A stretch of DNA of 64,000 bases from Pseudogymnoascus destructans. Its lineage: Eukaryota > Ascomycota > Leotiomycetes > Thelebolales > Thelebolaceae. Shown piece by piece: positions 21,316-32,133 of the stretch (the first letter of the stretch is position 1; each line of letters begins with the position of its first letter). The notes below the pieces were generated by a model that had not been told where the DNA came from, searched no databases, and saw only the letters and a list, made by a program, of their open reading frames with translations. The position numbers and the translations under genes were made by a program. Location of the stretch: NCBI RefSeq assembly GCF_001641265.1, contig NW_020167528.1, forward strand, positions 558,001 to 622,000. Reading direction: 5' to 3'.

Positions 21316-21779
21316 GACAGGCATCCTTACAACTTGAGGATTGGAAAAATGTCATATGGTCAGATGAAACTTCTGTTGTTTTAAACCATAGACGGGAAGG
21401 ATATCAGATTTGGCGGAAAGTTGAAAACATTTTTACGATCTTGCATTCGAGAATGGTGGAAGGGATACTCTGAGTTCATGTTTTGGGCATGTTTCTCATA
21501 TGACAAGAAGGGGCCATGTCACTGTTGGATACCAGAAACCAAACGAGAAAGAGAAGAAGCAGAATTAAAAGTTCAAGAGATGAATAAGGAATTAGAGCCA
21601 ATTATGCGTGAGCAATGGGAAATTACAAATGGGATTCAACGGATGGGACTACAGAATTTACCAGGACCAAAACCACAGTGGAGATGGAATCAAAAAAATG
21701 GAAAATTAACTCGAGGGGAGGCGGGATAGACTGGTATCGCTACCAACAGAAGATTCTCCTTCCAAAGTTATTCCCATTC
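21315..21779 (+). mobile_element. Tc1/mariner-type transposase fragment
   Basis: The translation includes an LEDWKNVIWSDETSV motif, where WSDET carries the first catalytic Asp of the DDE triad, then frame-shifted pieces with EFMFWACFSYDKKGPCH and a coiled coil (KREREEAELKVQEMNKELE). The N-terminal DNA-binding part is missing, and the 3' end is cut at 21780 by a chromovirus LTR fragment. Confidence 0.65.
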
Positions 21780-22204
21780 TGTAATGGTGGGTGCACCAGA
21801 TGTGAGAATCCAGCCACCCAAGGAAGGGGTGATTTTACTAAGACAACACACTGTCTTAGGAAAAAGAGCCAAAGGGTTGTAGCTTAGACTATTTGTCATA
21901 CTGACATTCGTTGCACTCAGTTTGCTATCAAACTCAAGAGCAAACTTGGAAATCTCCTCCTCAAACCTACAAGTCACTATACATATTTTGGCTTATCACA
22001 CCAACAACAAGAGCAATACTACTCAACGATTGCTACAACCATCTATGATTCATTACACGTCATCGCTCCTTAGTTACTGGGCCGATATTACCACATAGCA
22101 TATCTCTACAACCCTCTATGATTCATTACATGACATCACTCATACTACCACATGACATATCTCTACCAACTAGAGGCCTAGGAGCATGAACGATAGCTCT
22201 AAAA
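21780..22204. mobile_element. Two chromovirus LTR ends joined head to head
   Basis: 21780-21893 is the terminal part of the LTR in reverse orientation (TGTAATGGTGGGTGCACC...). At 21894 it switches directly to the opposite LTR end in forward orientation (TGTCATACTGACATTCG...), which runs to about 22204. Such a join is not made by simple integration. Confidence 0.85.
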
Positions 22205-22504
22205 ACTTCACCATCCTGGAAGTGATTTGTGTGGTGTCACCCTCCTATTGGCTGAGCCAATTGCGGGGGCGGGACGATCCGTGCGGGGGGACCCACTTCT
22301 GTCAACTGATAGGTCACGTGATCGTCCTCGAGAATCCACGACACGAATATCCTCCCTGGGATTTCCAACGCCCCCTATTGGGGTATCCCTGCGGGGATTG
22401 CTGATATCCCTAGCGTCAACAGAGATTTCTCGCTCTGGAGCGGCCTCCATGGGGTCAAATCCCACATCTTCGTGGGACTCCTCGTCGGGATCGAGGAGAT
22501 CAAG

Positions 22505-23928
22505 TGTAATGGTGGGTGCACAAGATGTGAGAATCTAGTGTAATGGTGGGTGCACCAGATGTGAGAATCTAGCCACCCAAGGAAGGGATGAATTTACTAA
22601 GACAACACACTGTCTTAGGAAAAAGAGCCAAAGGGTCGTAGCTTAGACTATTCCACAATGCAGCAATCAGGTGTGTGATGTAGTGAAGTGGTTCAGACAA
22701 GTTGCAACAAATGTTGAGTCTGGGAACTCAGGGGTAAGTGTAACGCTGACTTCTAAATGATAGAAGACACAGAGGTTCTCTTGCGTAAAGGTTTACTTAT
22801 CAGAGGAGGCAGGGGATCAGACACAAAGGCTTCAAGTAACACGTTACTAGTATATAACAAATACTGTATTGAGTTGAGCACGAAGCTCCTATCTAAGGAA
22901 ATACTATCTACTTATATAGTGGCGTCGTGCCTAGTGGACTCCTGGGAACTCACTCGAGTCCTCGGAGTCCTGGACTCTTAGGATTCTTCTCATCATCCTG
23001 CGAGTCCGTCACGTGCCTAGTGGACTCCTGGGAACTCACTCGAGTCCTCGGAGTCCTGGACTCTTAGGACTCTTCTCATCATCCTGCGAGTCCATCACGT
23101 GATACTTTCGGAACTACTATTCCCCGCTGCCCCTCCAGGTACCAGGGCCGGTCTCATGCGACCTCCCTCCTTCCTGTCCTGTAGTTGGCCAGCCTTCTTG
23201 TTCCGTCGTAACAGTAAGTCAGAGGTTAACACCTCACTGACTTTTCAGAAACAAGGAGTAACAAGATAAATGCTTGGAAGCTTGGAAAAGACGTGGAAGT
23301 ATGTGATAGTCGATTTACTGTATTGTCTGCTTGCCCTTTCTTAAGGAAAGGGCAATCCTATTTATGCTAAAGGAGTGTAGCTCTCTCATTTTCCAAGACT
23401 TTCCATGACTTACCAGGCTTGGTAACTGTAGTCGACATAAGAGAATCCCATAGAACCATCTCTTAGGTTCGTAGCCTATAGGAAGTAAAAGGAGGTCCAA
23501 GGTCAGAGTACCCCTATAGACAAATTATGCCATAGACAAATTATGTCATAACTTAACCAATCTTGTGGGTAACTAAAGAGCGATGACATGTAATGAATCA
23601 TAGAGGTTCGTAGGAGCTTTTAGAGCTATCGTTCATGCTCCTAGGCCTCTAGTTGGTAGAGATATGTCATGTGGTAGTATGAGTGATGTCATGTAATGAA
23701 TCATAGAGGGTTGTAGAGATATGCTATGTGGTAATATCGGCCCAGTAACTAAGGAGCGATGACGTGTAATGAATCATAGATGGTTGTAGCAATCGTTGAG
23801 TAGTATTGCTCTTGTTGTTGGTGTGATAAGCCAAAATATGTATAGTGACTTGTAGGTTTGAGGAGGAGATTTCCAAGTTTGCTCTTGAGTTTGATAGCAA
23901 ACTGAGTGCAACGAATGTCAGTATGACA
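22505..23928 (-). mobile_element. Chromovirus solo LTR in copia, flanked by TCAAG
   Basis: The LTR runs from TGTAATGG to TATGACA on plus, with the target duplication TCAAG at 22500-22504 and 23929-23933. Removing one TCAAG and the LTR restores the copia reading frame across the site. The first 34 bases of the LTR end are duplicated in tandem (22505-22538 and from 22539). A second solo LTR is nested inside it. Confidence 0.93.
22739..23213. mobile_element. Second-family solo LTR nested in the first, flanked by GTAAG
   Basis: It begins TGTAACGCTGAC and ends CGTCGTAACA, with target duplications GTAAG at 22734-22738 and 23214-23218. Inside, a segment of about 86 bp starting GTGCCTAGTGGACTCCTGGG is duplicated in tandem (about 22927-23098). 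The same LTR family occurs at 47154-47549 and 48019-48414. Confidence 0.92.
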
Positions 23929-26425
23929 TCAAGCCGTTGATCCTCCACGAATCTCACTGACGTCGCGATGATGATCTGGTCTTCGACCGGGTCGTATAAC
24001 CGGTATTGCTTTGAGGTTGGCATATACCCAACCAGCGCAGTTCGGATCGCGTTGGGGGCGAGCTTGTCGCCGCTCCTTTGCTCAAGTGATAGGTTTGCAT
24101 ATGCGACGCAACCCCAGACCCGAAGATGGGCGACAGACGGTCTCTTTCCGCTATACGCTTCTTCTGGCATCTTGCCTTCAGGCCCAATTGGCAGTCTATT
24201 CTGTAGATAGGAAGCTGCCATCGCAGCTTCGGCCCAGAGCCGTCTAGGAAGCTGCGCGCCTGCTAACATTGATCTGATCAAAGCGACCAAAGCCCTGTTT
24301 AGTCGCTCAGAAACTCCGTTTTGATACGACGTATATGGGGTCGTATACTCGAATAGAATACCTTGAGAAGGCCCAAGGTCTCGCTCAAGGGCCTCGTATT
24401 CGCCGTCGCAGCGTACGATCTTGATCTTCTGGCCGGTTTGGTTCTCTACTTCGGTCTTAAATTCCGTGAAGATCGCTCGTAGTTGACCCCTCGACTTCAT
24501 AATGTAGACCCAGGTCTTCCGTGTGGAGTCGTCCGTGAACGTCACAAAATAGACGTTCTTACCACCAAGCGATGGCGCTCTGTACGGCCCCCAGATATCG
24601 CTGTGTACCCTGTTGAGGGGGGGCTTTTGCATGCTCTGATGCCTGTCGATTGATAACCCGCGTGCTCTTATTGAGCAGGCACTCTTCACACGGGTCCGCG
24701 AGTTCACCAATTGGTCCTGGCAGACCGTCGACAGTGGTGTGAGCCAGGCTCAGACTCTTTGAGCTCAAGTGTCTGAAGCGTTGATGCCAGATCATGGCAT
24801 CCTTTGGTGACATCGCCACTGCGCGCAGCGCAGTGACGGCGCCTTCCTAGGTGCCGTCGAGGATGTAAGAACGTCCAGACCGGACAGCAACGCCGATAAC
24901 CTGACCCTTGAGCTCAAGGATCATCTTGCCGTCGTGGGTCGTCCTTGTCATATCCCCCTATCTTGAAGATGGGAGACCGAGACGAGGCTTCCGGCGAGCT
25001 GCGGCACATGCAACACTTCGTGAAGCTCAATGCGGCGTTTGACGCCTTTGACAGCTATATCGAGGCTAACAGTACCTTCGGTGACAGCTTGGATCTCTGT
25101 CCCGTTAGCCAATCTCACAGCGATTGGCGTACCCAAGGGCTTATAGTTGACGAACCCCCCCCTTGCGAATTGTTGTTTTTGAGAAGCTTCTCTCACGCTT
25201 CTCTCACTTTCGCTGGCTTTGTTCAGTGGTGAGCTGTGACAGGTCTTTGGTCTTTGTCTGCTTGGAGATTTCTGGAAGAGCCTGGAACAATACAATCATG
25301 CATATAACAGTAGCTCTTCTCCTGAAATACGATAGTTAGACCATCCAGAAAACACATTCTTTGCAACTCGAATGTCATATGGCGAGAGCAGCCTGAATCC
25401 ATGATCCAGGAGTCGCCCTCATCATTTGCCTCGCCGACCCAGTTCGAATCGACTCCGCCTTGGTCAACGGCAACCCAGGACGTCTCTGTTGTAGGAGCGA
25501 TCGTGGTACCTGCGACGTTCGCTTCCTCAGGTGGGGGTGATAACCCCTTTCCACCACCCGGAACAGCGAGCGGTCCTGTTGACGGTCAGGCTGTCTTTGG
25601 ATCGCCTCTCTTTTTTGAGTAGCAATCTTTCTGAAGATGGCCGGTCTTCCCGCAGTGATAACACGTACGGGTGTCCTTTTGCGTAGATCCACCGCCCCTG
25701 CCGCCGCCCCTGCCTCAGCCCCGTCCGCCCCCTCTTCCTCTCGTATTTCTGGTATCCGTAGAGGCTTGTCGGGCGGTTTCGTGGACAGCTTTGGACCTCT
25801 TGATCTGTTCTTCGATATCGGCGAAGTGCTCGATTATATCGTCGTAATCCGAGACCTTTGCCGCCTTAATCTGGGCGGCTGCGATGTCGTATTTTCCTCC
25901 GCGATTTATCATAATCGTGGTAAGGCGGCCGGTCTTAGATAGATCTGACGGCCGCTCATCGAGGTTGATCTGCGCGATCTCGTCTTGGAAGTCGTCAAGG
26001 GCTGTAGCTATATCGCTCACCGAAGCCGTCGCTGAGGGTGAGTAGGCGTTGAAGGCTTCCTTCTTCGCGGCGAGCTGCTCTCGGGCGTATATTCTGTGGA
26101 GGTAGTCCCACATCTCTTTTGCCGTCTCGAATCTGATGATCTTGTCGACAACGCTTTGTACGCTGCTCTCCATGATAATGGTGCAAGCCCGGACGTTCCT
26201 CCGATCAATTATCTGGTCTCTTCGGGCTTGAGCAAGCTCCTTCGACTCGTCTCTTGCGGGGGGTTCGACATCGTCGTCCAGCTTGTATTCTGGATCGATG
26301 GCACTCCAGACTTTCCGATCCTTGAGGATAAGTCGAAGCTGCTTGCTCCAGTTCCGGAAGTTTGGGCCCGATAGCTTCGTGATCCGGGGGCGCTCAGCGA
26401 TCTCCATATTCGATGGAGTTATCAC

Positions 26426-27340
26426 TTTTCCAAGGCTTATAACGCCGGGTTACTGCAGCCAAACCGGTGGCTTCTTGCGCAGGCTTTTTGGCTGGGCTTT
26501 TCCGCGGAGTAGCTCAGACTCTCACTTTATCGATGTGAGACTTCGGAATCAATTCTTGGTTCAATAAACGAAGCTTCTGAGCGACTCCGTGCTCATAAGC
26601 TGTTGGAGGTAATTGCGGAATACGGGGAACTACACACAAATTTGTGTGGTAATCTCCGACTACCGTAATCAATCCTTCGGGCAACGGAGCAGAAACTTCA
26701 CAGTAGAATACAGCAAATATAGTATATAGATCAATTGAATTACTACACTATCAACGGAGCCTACGTATTATTTATGTTATTCGGAGGACCTACCCAAACG
26801 CCCTAAGTAGCAGAAGGGTTTGGGCTCAAAACCCAATGCGTCGGGGTTCTGAGGCAAGCGGCTCACGTCAAGCACCAATTGGGGAGCCCGACGGTAACAC
26901 TGGGAAAAGCCGTCATTTTAGGGCCAAAATGCCACCGTATCCCACGGTGCCCGTCCTCTTTTCCCAACAGTAAGTAAGGAGCCCATTGTAATTGAGAGAG
27001 GAAGTAGTAATTGAGAGAGGAAGTAGTAATTGAATTTCTACTGCTATATCTACTACTACAATGATTTACAGAGTACTTATATCTCTCCAATTGAGGGATA
27101 GATGACGTGGCATCCCTAGGTCGTGGTTGTGAGGTCCGGCGCTCGGAGGAGCTCCCATTTCTCGCCAAAATGGCCAAGTCCAGCATGGCAGAATGGGAAC
27201 GATTCAAACGGGTCCGGACAAAACCACCGAGTAAGCGCCGCCAACCTTCTCATCCCATCTTTCCTACGAAAATAATTTCTTCTATTATGCTCTCTTCCCA
27301 CTTCTAGAAATATTCTCATCTGCTGGCACATAGAAATTTT
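26426..27340. repeat. Copia 5' region and LTR-like sequence next to the SDR gene
   Basis: Upstream flank of the copia gag. It holds LTR-like sequence, including the duplicated motif AATTGAGAGAGGAAGTAGT near 26990-27030 and about 70 bases at 27150-27220 that nearly match 20915-20985 in reverse. LTR borders could not be fixed. Confidence 0.45.
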
Positions 27341-27421
27341 CTCTCCCATTCACGACCGTCCTTCTCAATCTCTCTACTCCATCTATCTCAATTCACCGCG
27401 CAGCTTCCACCATCACCAACA

Positions 27422-28524
27422 ATGGCGATCCACGCCCACCCCTCCCCCCCCTCCGACTCCTGGGCCTCCCCCCTCTCAATCGACCTCCTCCTCAAAGTCG
27501 CCAACGTAACCTTCCTCCACCCCTTCGTCGCCTGGATTATCCCCCTCTGCCTGCGCGCCCAAGTCTACCCATGGAGCAGTCCCGTCATGCAATCCGCGAT
27601 CCTGTACGCCTCCCTCCTATCACTCTTCTTCTTCCTCGGCATCCTCAACCGACAAATCGCGTACTCGAAGCCGCGCGTCGTCGATCTGGGCGAGGAGGTT
27701 ATTGTGATTACGGGGGGGGCGAGTGGCTTGGGGTTGCTGGTCGCGGAGGTGTATGGGATGAGGGGGGCGACGGTGGCGGTGCTGGATGTGGTGGAGTTGG
27801 AGGCGGGGGAGGCGAGGGGGGTGACGGTTTATAAGTGTGATGTTGGGGATGCGAAGCAGGTCGCGAAGGTAGCGGCGCAGATTGAGCGAGAGGTAAGCTC
27901 CCTTCCCAAACCCCCCCAACGATTGCCAGCTAACCAGTCCAGCTCGGCCCACCAACAATCCTCATCAACAACGCCGGCGTCGTAAACGGCGGCACCCTCC
28001 TCGACACAAGCATAGACCGCATCCAACACAGCATCTCCGTCAACCTCCTCGCCCACTTCTACACCCTCAAAGCCTTCCTCCCCGGCATGATCCGCACCGG
28101 CCACGGCACCATCGTCACCATCTCCAGCGTGCTGGGCACCACCGGCGCCGCGCGTCTCACCGACTACTCTGCCTCCAAAGCCGGGGTAACCGCTCTGCAC
28201 ACCTCTCTCACCGCCGAACTCAAGCAGTATCCCGATATCAAAACGGTCTTAGTGACGCCAGGACAGCTGAGCACGCCGCTGTTCGCGGGGGTGCAGACGC
28301 CGAGCGGGTTCTGGGCGCCGGTCGTGGAGCCAGTGGAGGTGGCGAAGGAGATTGTGAGGGTGCTGGATGGGGGGGGGAGTGAGGTGTTGGCGATGCCGGT
28401 GTATGCGAGGTGGGTGGGGTGGGTGAATGTGTTGCCGGTGGGGGTGCAGAGGGTGGTGAGGTGGGCGAGTGGGGTGGATGTGGGGATGGGGGGGTTTGTG
28501 GGGAGGGAGGGGAAGGGGGAGTAA
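27422..28524 (+). CDS. Membrane-anchored short-chain dehydrogenase (17-beta-HSD11/RDH-like)
   Basis: Two exons, 27422-27892 and 27943-28524, joined across a 50-nt intron, give 350 residues. Two hydrophobic segments near residues 25-50 and 58-76 would anchor it in the ER or on lipid droplets. The Rossmann nucleotide-binding motif TGGASGLG is at 96-103, INNAG opens exon 2, the catalytic Ser is in the TISSVLG segment, and the catalytic pair is YSASK near residue 230. Members of this subgroup oxidise or reduce steroids, retinoids or other lipophilic alcohols with NAD(P); the substrate here is unknown. The frame is intact and codon use matches the gene arm, although repeats lie on both sides. It is therefore a surviving host gene. 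Confidence 0.88.
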
Positions 28525-28753
28525 TATAATTGAGGGCTTGGTGTGGCGCTGGCGCTGCATCATATTTAATATTATATATGATATAAAGACCTGGATTAAA
28601 TCGCTGGGGATATTTTTTATGTGATTTAATGAATTGGGTTTTATTTCCGAATAGCTCCATCGCAACGTGCGTGTGTTCACCGCCACTCCTTAATAAAACT
28701 TCTACCATAGCTACACATACTATTTTATATAGTAAATCTATGCAATTCATTTA

Positions 28754-29912
28754 ATGGAAGGGACTCCTCTATCAAATGCCTGTAAATGGCTAGCAGAGAA
28801 CCCCTCTGTAACAGCAACTACTGCTAGTCGGATTTTTAAGGTTCCTACATCAACTATACGCTCAAGCAGCCGCCACCAACTAGCCCAACCACTACCCCGA
28901 GGGGGTAAGAATAAGATGCTCTCTGCTGCCCAGACAGAAGCTATTAAGAAGTGGATTCTAGAGCAATATTACCTAGGGCTCGGAGCTACGAGAGCTATGA
29001 TATTTACTGCTGTCTGTGGAGCCCGTAGCCACCACCCTCACCAAGCTGGCTTACAAAATATATACGGAATGAGCTTCAAGACTTCTACTTTATTACTACG
29101 AAGCCAATTGCACAGCTACGTACGAAAGCTTAAGATGGGTCTAGTATTATAAATTGGTTTCGAGACTACCTTAAGTTTATACTACGGTGTAGTATAAAGC
29201 CAGAGTCAATCTGGAATATGGATGAAACTGGGTTTAGAATTGGAATTCCAGGAGGTAAGAAGGTTATTGTGCCACGAACAGCAAAGGAGCTCTATACTCC
29301 AAGCCCTGAAAACCGTATGTCTATTACTATCCTTGAGGCTGTGTCTGCAGTAGGAAAAGTCATACCACTAGTACTTATCATTCCGGGCAAAATACATATG
29401 GATTCTTAGTACCACGCTAACCTTGAAGGCACAGAGCTAGTACTACTCTCCGACTCTGGGTTTTCAAAAGCTAGCTTGCTCTTCGGTAGCTAGAGCATTT
29501 TGCTAAGCATACACCCTTGGAGGATACAACCCTATTACTCGACTCTTATGTAAGCCATACAAGCCATGACTTTGTCATTGCAGCAGAAGAACACAACATT
29601 ATTATATACACCTTTCCCTCACATCTTACACACGTTTTACAGCCATTAGACGTAGGAGTGTTCCAGCCTTATAAGCACTAGCATCCAGTAACTGTGCTTA
29701 CTGCCATACGGGATATGGACATTACCTATGACCTACAATCCTTCATGAGAGATCTCACACACATTAGGGAGCAGACTTTTAAGGAGTCTACTATAATATC
29801 AGCTTTCTAGAAAGCTAGTATTTGGTCTATAAGCTGTAATACAGCCCTCACGAAACTACGCACCTACTAACAGCCTACGCCTACACCTACGCCTACGCCT
29901 ACGCCTACTACC
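28754..29912 (+). pseudogene. Fot1/pogo transposase, degraded copy
   Basis: Starts MEGTPLSNACKWLAENPS, like the better copy at 51942. The N-terminal HTH region and YYLGLGATRAM match, as do NMDETGF near 29217 and QPLDVGVFQPYKH near 29645. Stops interrupt it where the other copy has Trp or Arg: TAG at 29407-29409, around 29486-29493 and at 29679-29681. Most are TGG or CGG changed to TAG. The coding remnant runs into a CCTACG microsatellite and a solo LTR. Confidence 0.85.
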
Positions 29913-30847
29913 TGTAATGGTGGGTGCACCAGATGTGAGAATCTAGCCACCCAAGGAAGGGATGATTTTACTAAGACAACACACTGTCTTAGGAAACAGA
30001 GCCAAAGGGTTGTAGCTTAGACTATTCCACAACGCAGCCATCAGGTGTGTGATGTAGTGAAGTGGTTCAGACAAGTTGCAACAAATGTTGAGTCTGGGAA
30101 CTCAGGGGTAAGTCAGAGGTTAACACCTCACTGACTTTTCAGAAACAAGGAGTAACAAGATGAATGCTTGGAAGCTTGTAAAAGACGTGGAAGTATGTGA
30201 TAGTCGATTTACTGTATTGCCTGCTTGCCCTTTCTTAAGGAAAGGGCAATCCTATTTATGCCAAAGGAGTGTAGTTCTCTCATTTCCATGACTTTCCATG
30301 ACTAACCAGGCTTGGTAAATGTATTAGAAATCAAGTGCAACCCACAACTAGCTTGCTAATCATGTAGTGAACGTAAGAGAATCCCATAGAACCATCTCTT
30401 GGGTTCCTAGCCTATAGGAAGTGAAAAGGAGGTCCAAGGTCAGAGTACCTATAGATAAATTATGTCATAACTTAACCAATCTTATGGGTAACTAAGGAGC
30501 GATGACGTGTAATGAATCATAGAGGGTTGTAGAAGCTTCTAGAGCTATCGTTCATGTTCCTAGGCCTCTAGTTGGTAGAGATATGCCATGTGGTAGTATT
30601 GGCCCACCCCCTTAAGGAGGAGATTTTCTTAATAACTTGTTCAATGAGTGTCCAAATGATATGCTGTGATGTATGTAGCATAAACAGATGTAGTAGAAGA
30701 GTTTGCAGCAATCGTTGAGTAGTATTGCTTCTGTTGTTGGTGTGATAAGCCAAGATATGTATGGTGACTTGTAGGTTTGAGGAGGAGATTTCTAAGTTTG
30801 CTCTTGAGTTTGATAGCAAACTGAGTGCAACGAATGTCAGTATGACA
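29913..30847 (-). mobile_element. Chromovirus solo LTR flanked by CTACC
   Basis: A 935-bp LTR with TG/CA ends and target duplications CTACC at 29908-29912 and 30848-30852. It carries the same terminal sequences as the LTR attached to the pol gene at 44.7 kb. Confidence 0.93.
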
Positions 30848-31813
30848 CTACCCTACTAATCTGGTGTCATGACACTCCTTCGATATTTGTGTCATGACCC
30901 TTCGATTTGCTTTAGTCTCTAGTACTTATTTTACTATGTCATTCGCTTCACTTGCTGACCTAGATCAGCCCTTAATGACTAGTGGCTTAGGCTCTCTTGT
31001 TATTGGCTCACTTCACTAGGGCTCGCTTAGCTAGGGTTCGGTTAATTAGTGCCTTCGCTTATTTGGCACTAGGGATTTTTACTGTTATATAAGCACTTAT
31101 TGCTCATGTCTCTTATTGATCTTTAGCTAGCAAATTATACACTACTTGGCCTTCTTGCAATTCCTCCTGCTTCGACTTACTTTGCATTCCCTTACTTCGA
31201 GTCGAACCACTTGGCCAACCTGTTAGTCTCACCACTTGACCCCTGTGGTATAAAGTATATGCTTTGGAGCCTGAACTACTATACCTTGTCCTACTGCTTC
31301 GAGTATCGAAGTCTTCATATTATACTTCGGATACTTCTGCAGACTCGAAGGTCAGCCTCGGTTCGAACTGTCCTTACATCCGGGTTTCTACCCCAAAACC
31401 CTCAACTTTATAGGAGGTAGAAGAGGGGCTATAGCACTAGAAAAACCAGGTTCTGGAGGGCTTTAGTAGCCCCTCAAAAGAGAGCTATAGGAACTGGCTT
31501 ACTGGAACAGAAGAGGTTGTAGCCTTAGGCCAGCTTATAGAGCTTGACCTACATACTACTCAGCAGCAGGTTGAGGAGTGGAAGAAGCAGGCAAGCTGAA
31601 GCCAGGCCCGTCTTAGTTTGGAGGTGAGCTCTAAGCTGCTCACGCTCATGAGCTTTGGGACTAGAAAGCTGAGCTTTAGGCTGAGAAGCCCGTAGCTAAA
31701 GAAGCCTAGGTAGCCCGCTAGGTCTTAAACCAGGCCCAGAAACAGCTTTATAGGGCAGGAATTGAGGCCTAGAAGGAAGAGCATGCCTGAAAGAAGATGA
31801 TTGCCCAGCTCTA
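30848..31813 (+). mobile_element. RIP-degraded element remnant
   Basis: The left part is LTR-like (TGTCATGAC repeats near 30870 and 30890, then a TATATAAG promoter-like site near 31088). From 31430 a Glu/Lys/Gln/Ala-rich frame is interrupted many times by TAG and TGA. Where the context is readable these sit in place of CAG or CGA codons (for example KEA-stop-VAR-stop near 31700). It is cut at 31814 by an LTR fragment. The element type could not be settled. Confidence 0.5.
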
Positions 31814-31958
31814 TGTAAAGGTGGGTGCACCAGATGTGAGAATCTAGCCACCCAAGGAAAGGGATGATTTTACTAAGACAACACACTGTCTTAGGAAACA
31901 GAGCCAAAGGGTTGTAGCTTAGACTATTCCACAATGCAGCAATCAAGTGTATGATGTA
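31814..31958 (-). mobile_element. Chromovirus LTR fragment (145 bp)
   Basis: Matches the terminal 145 bases of the chromovirus LTR and then stops abruptly. Confidence 0.88.
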
Positions 31959-32133
31959 TGTAAGGACACAGGGCACCCAGCTCACAGTAATAGCATATGA
32001 GAGTGCGAGTCGGAGGCTAAACGGATGCTATCCTATAGGTCTACTACGAAGGATACAAAAAAGATGAAGGGGGAACCCCGTTGAGTCTGTTTCCTTAAGT
32101 ACCCGAAATGGGCCCGACTCGGTTATCCCAACC

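Larger units (their letters stand above)
22205..26425 (-). mobile_element. Ty1/copia retrotransposon, 3' part missing, with nested solo LTR
   Basis: Reading from 26425 leftward: gag with ITKLSGPNFRNWSKQLRLIL, a CCHC knuckle CYHCGKTGHLQKDCY near 25640, protease DSGCSRHM near 25390, a GAG-pre-integrase segment MIWHQRFRHLSSKSL near 24780, and integrase with HSDIWGPYR, TFTDDSTRKTW, DGEYEAL and NGVSERLNR. The polyprotein continues into a linker at 22505-22208 on the far side of a solo LTR. Reverse transcriptase and RNase H are absent; the element ends at the LTR chimera at 22204. Stops and shifts lie near the protease, so it is defective. The order gag-PR-IN is diagnostic of copia. Confidence 0.88.

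Noticed and set aside
26505..26560. GCGGAGTAGCTCAGACTCTC resembling a tRNA 5' end
   Set aside because: The acceptor and anticodon arms do not pair, and it lies in the copia leader region.
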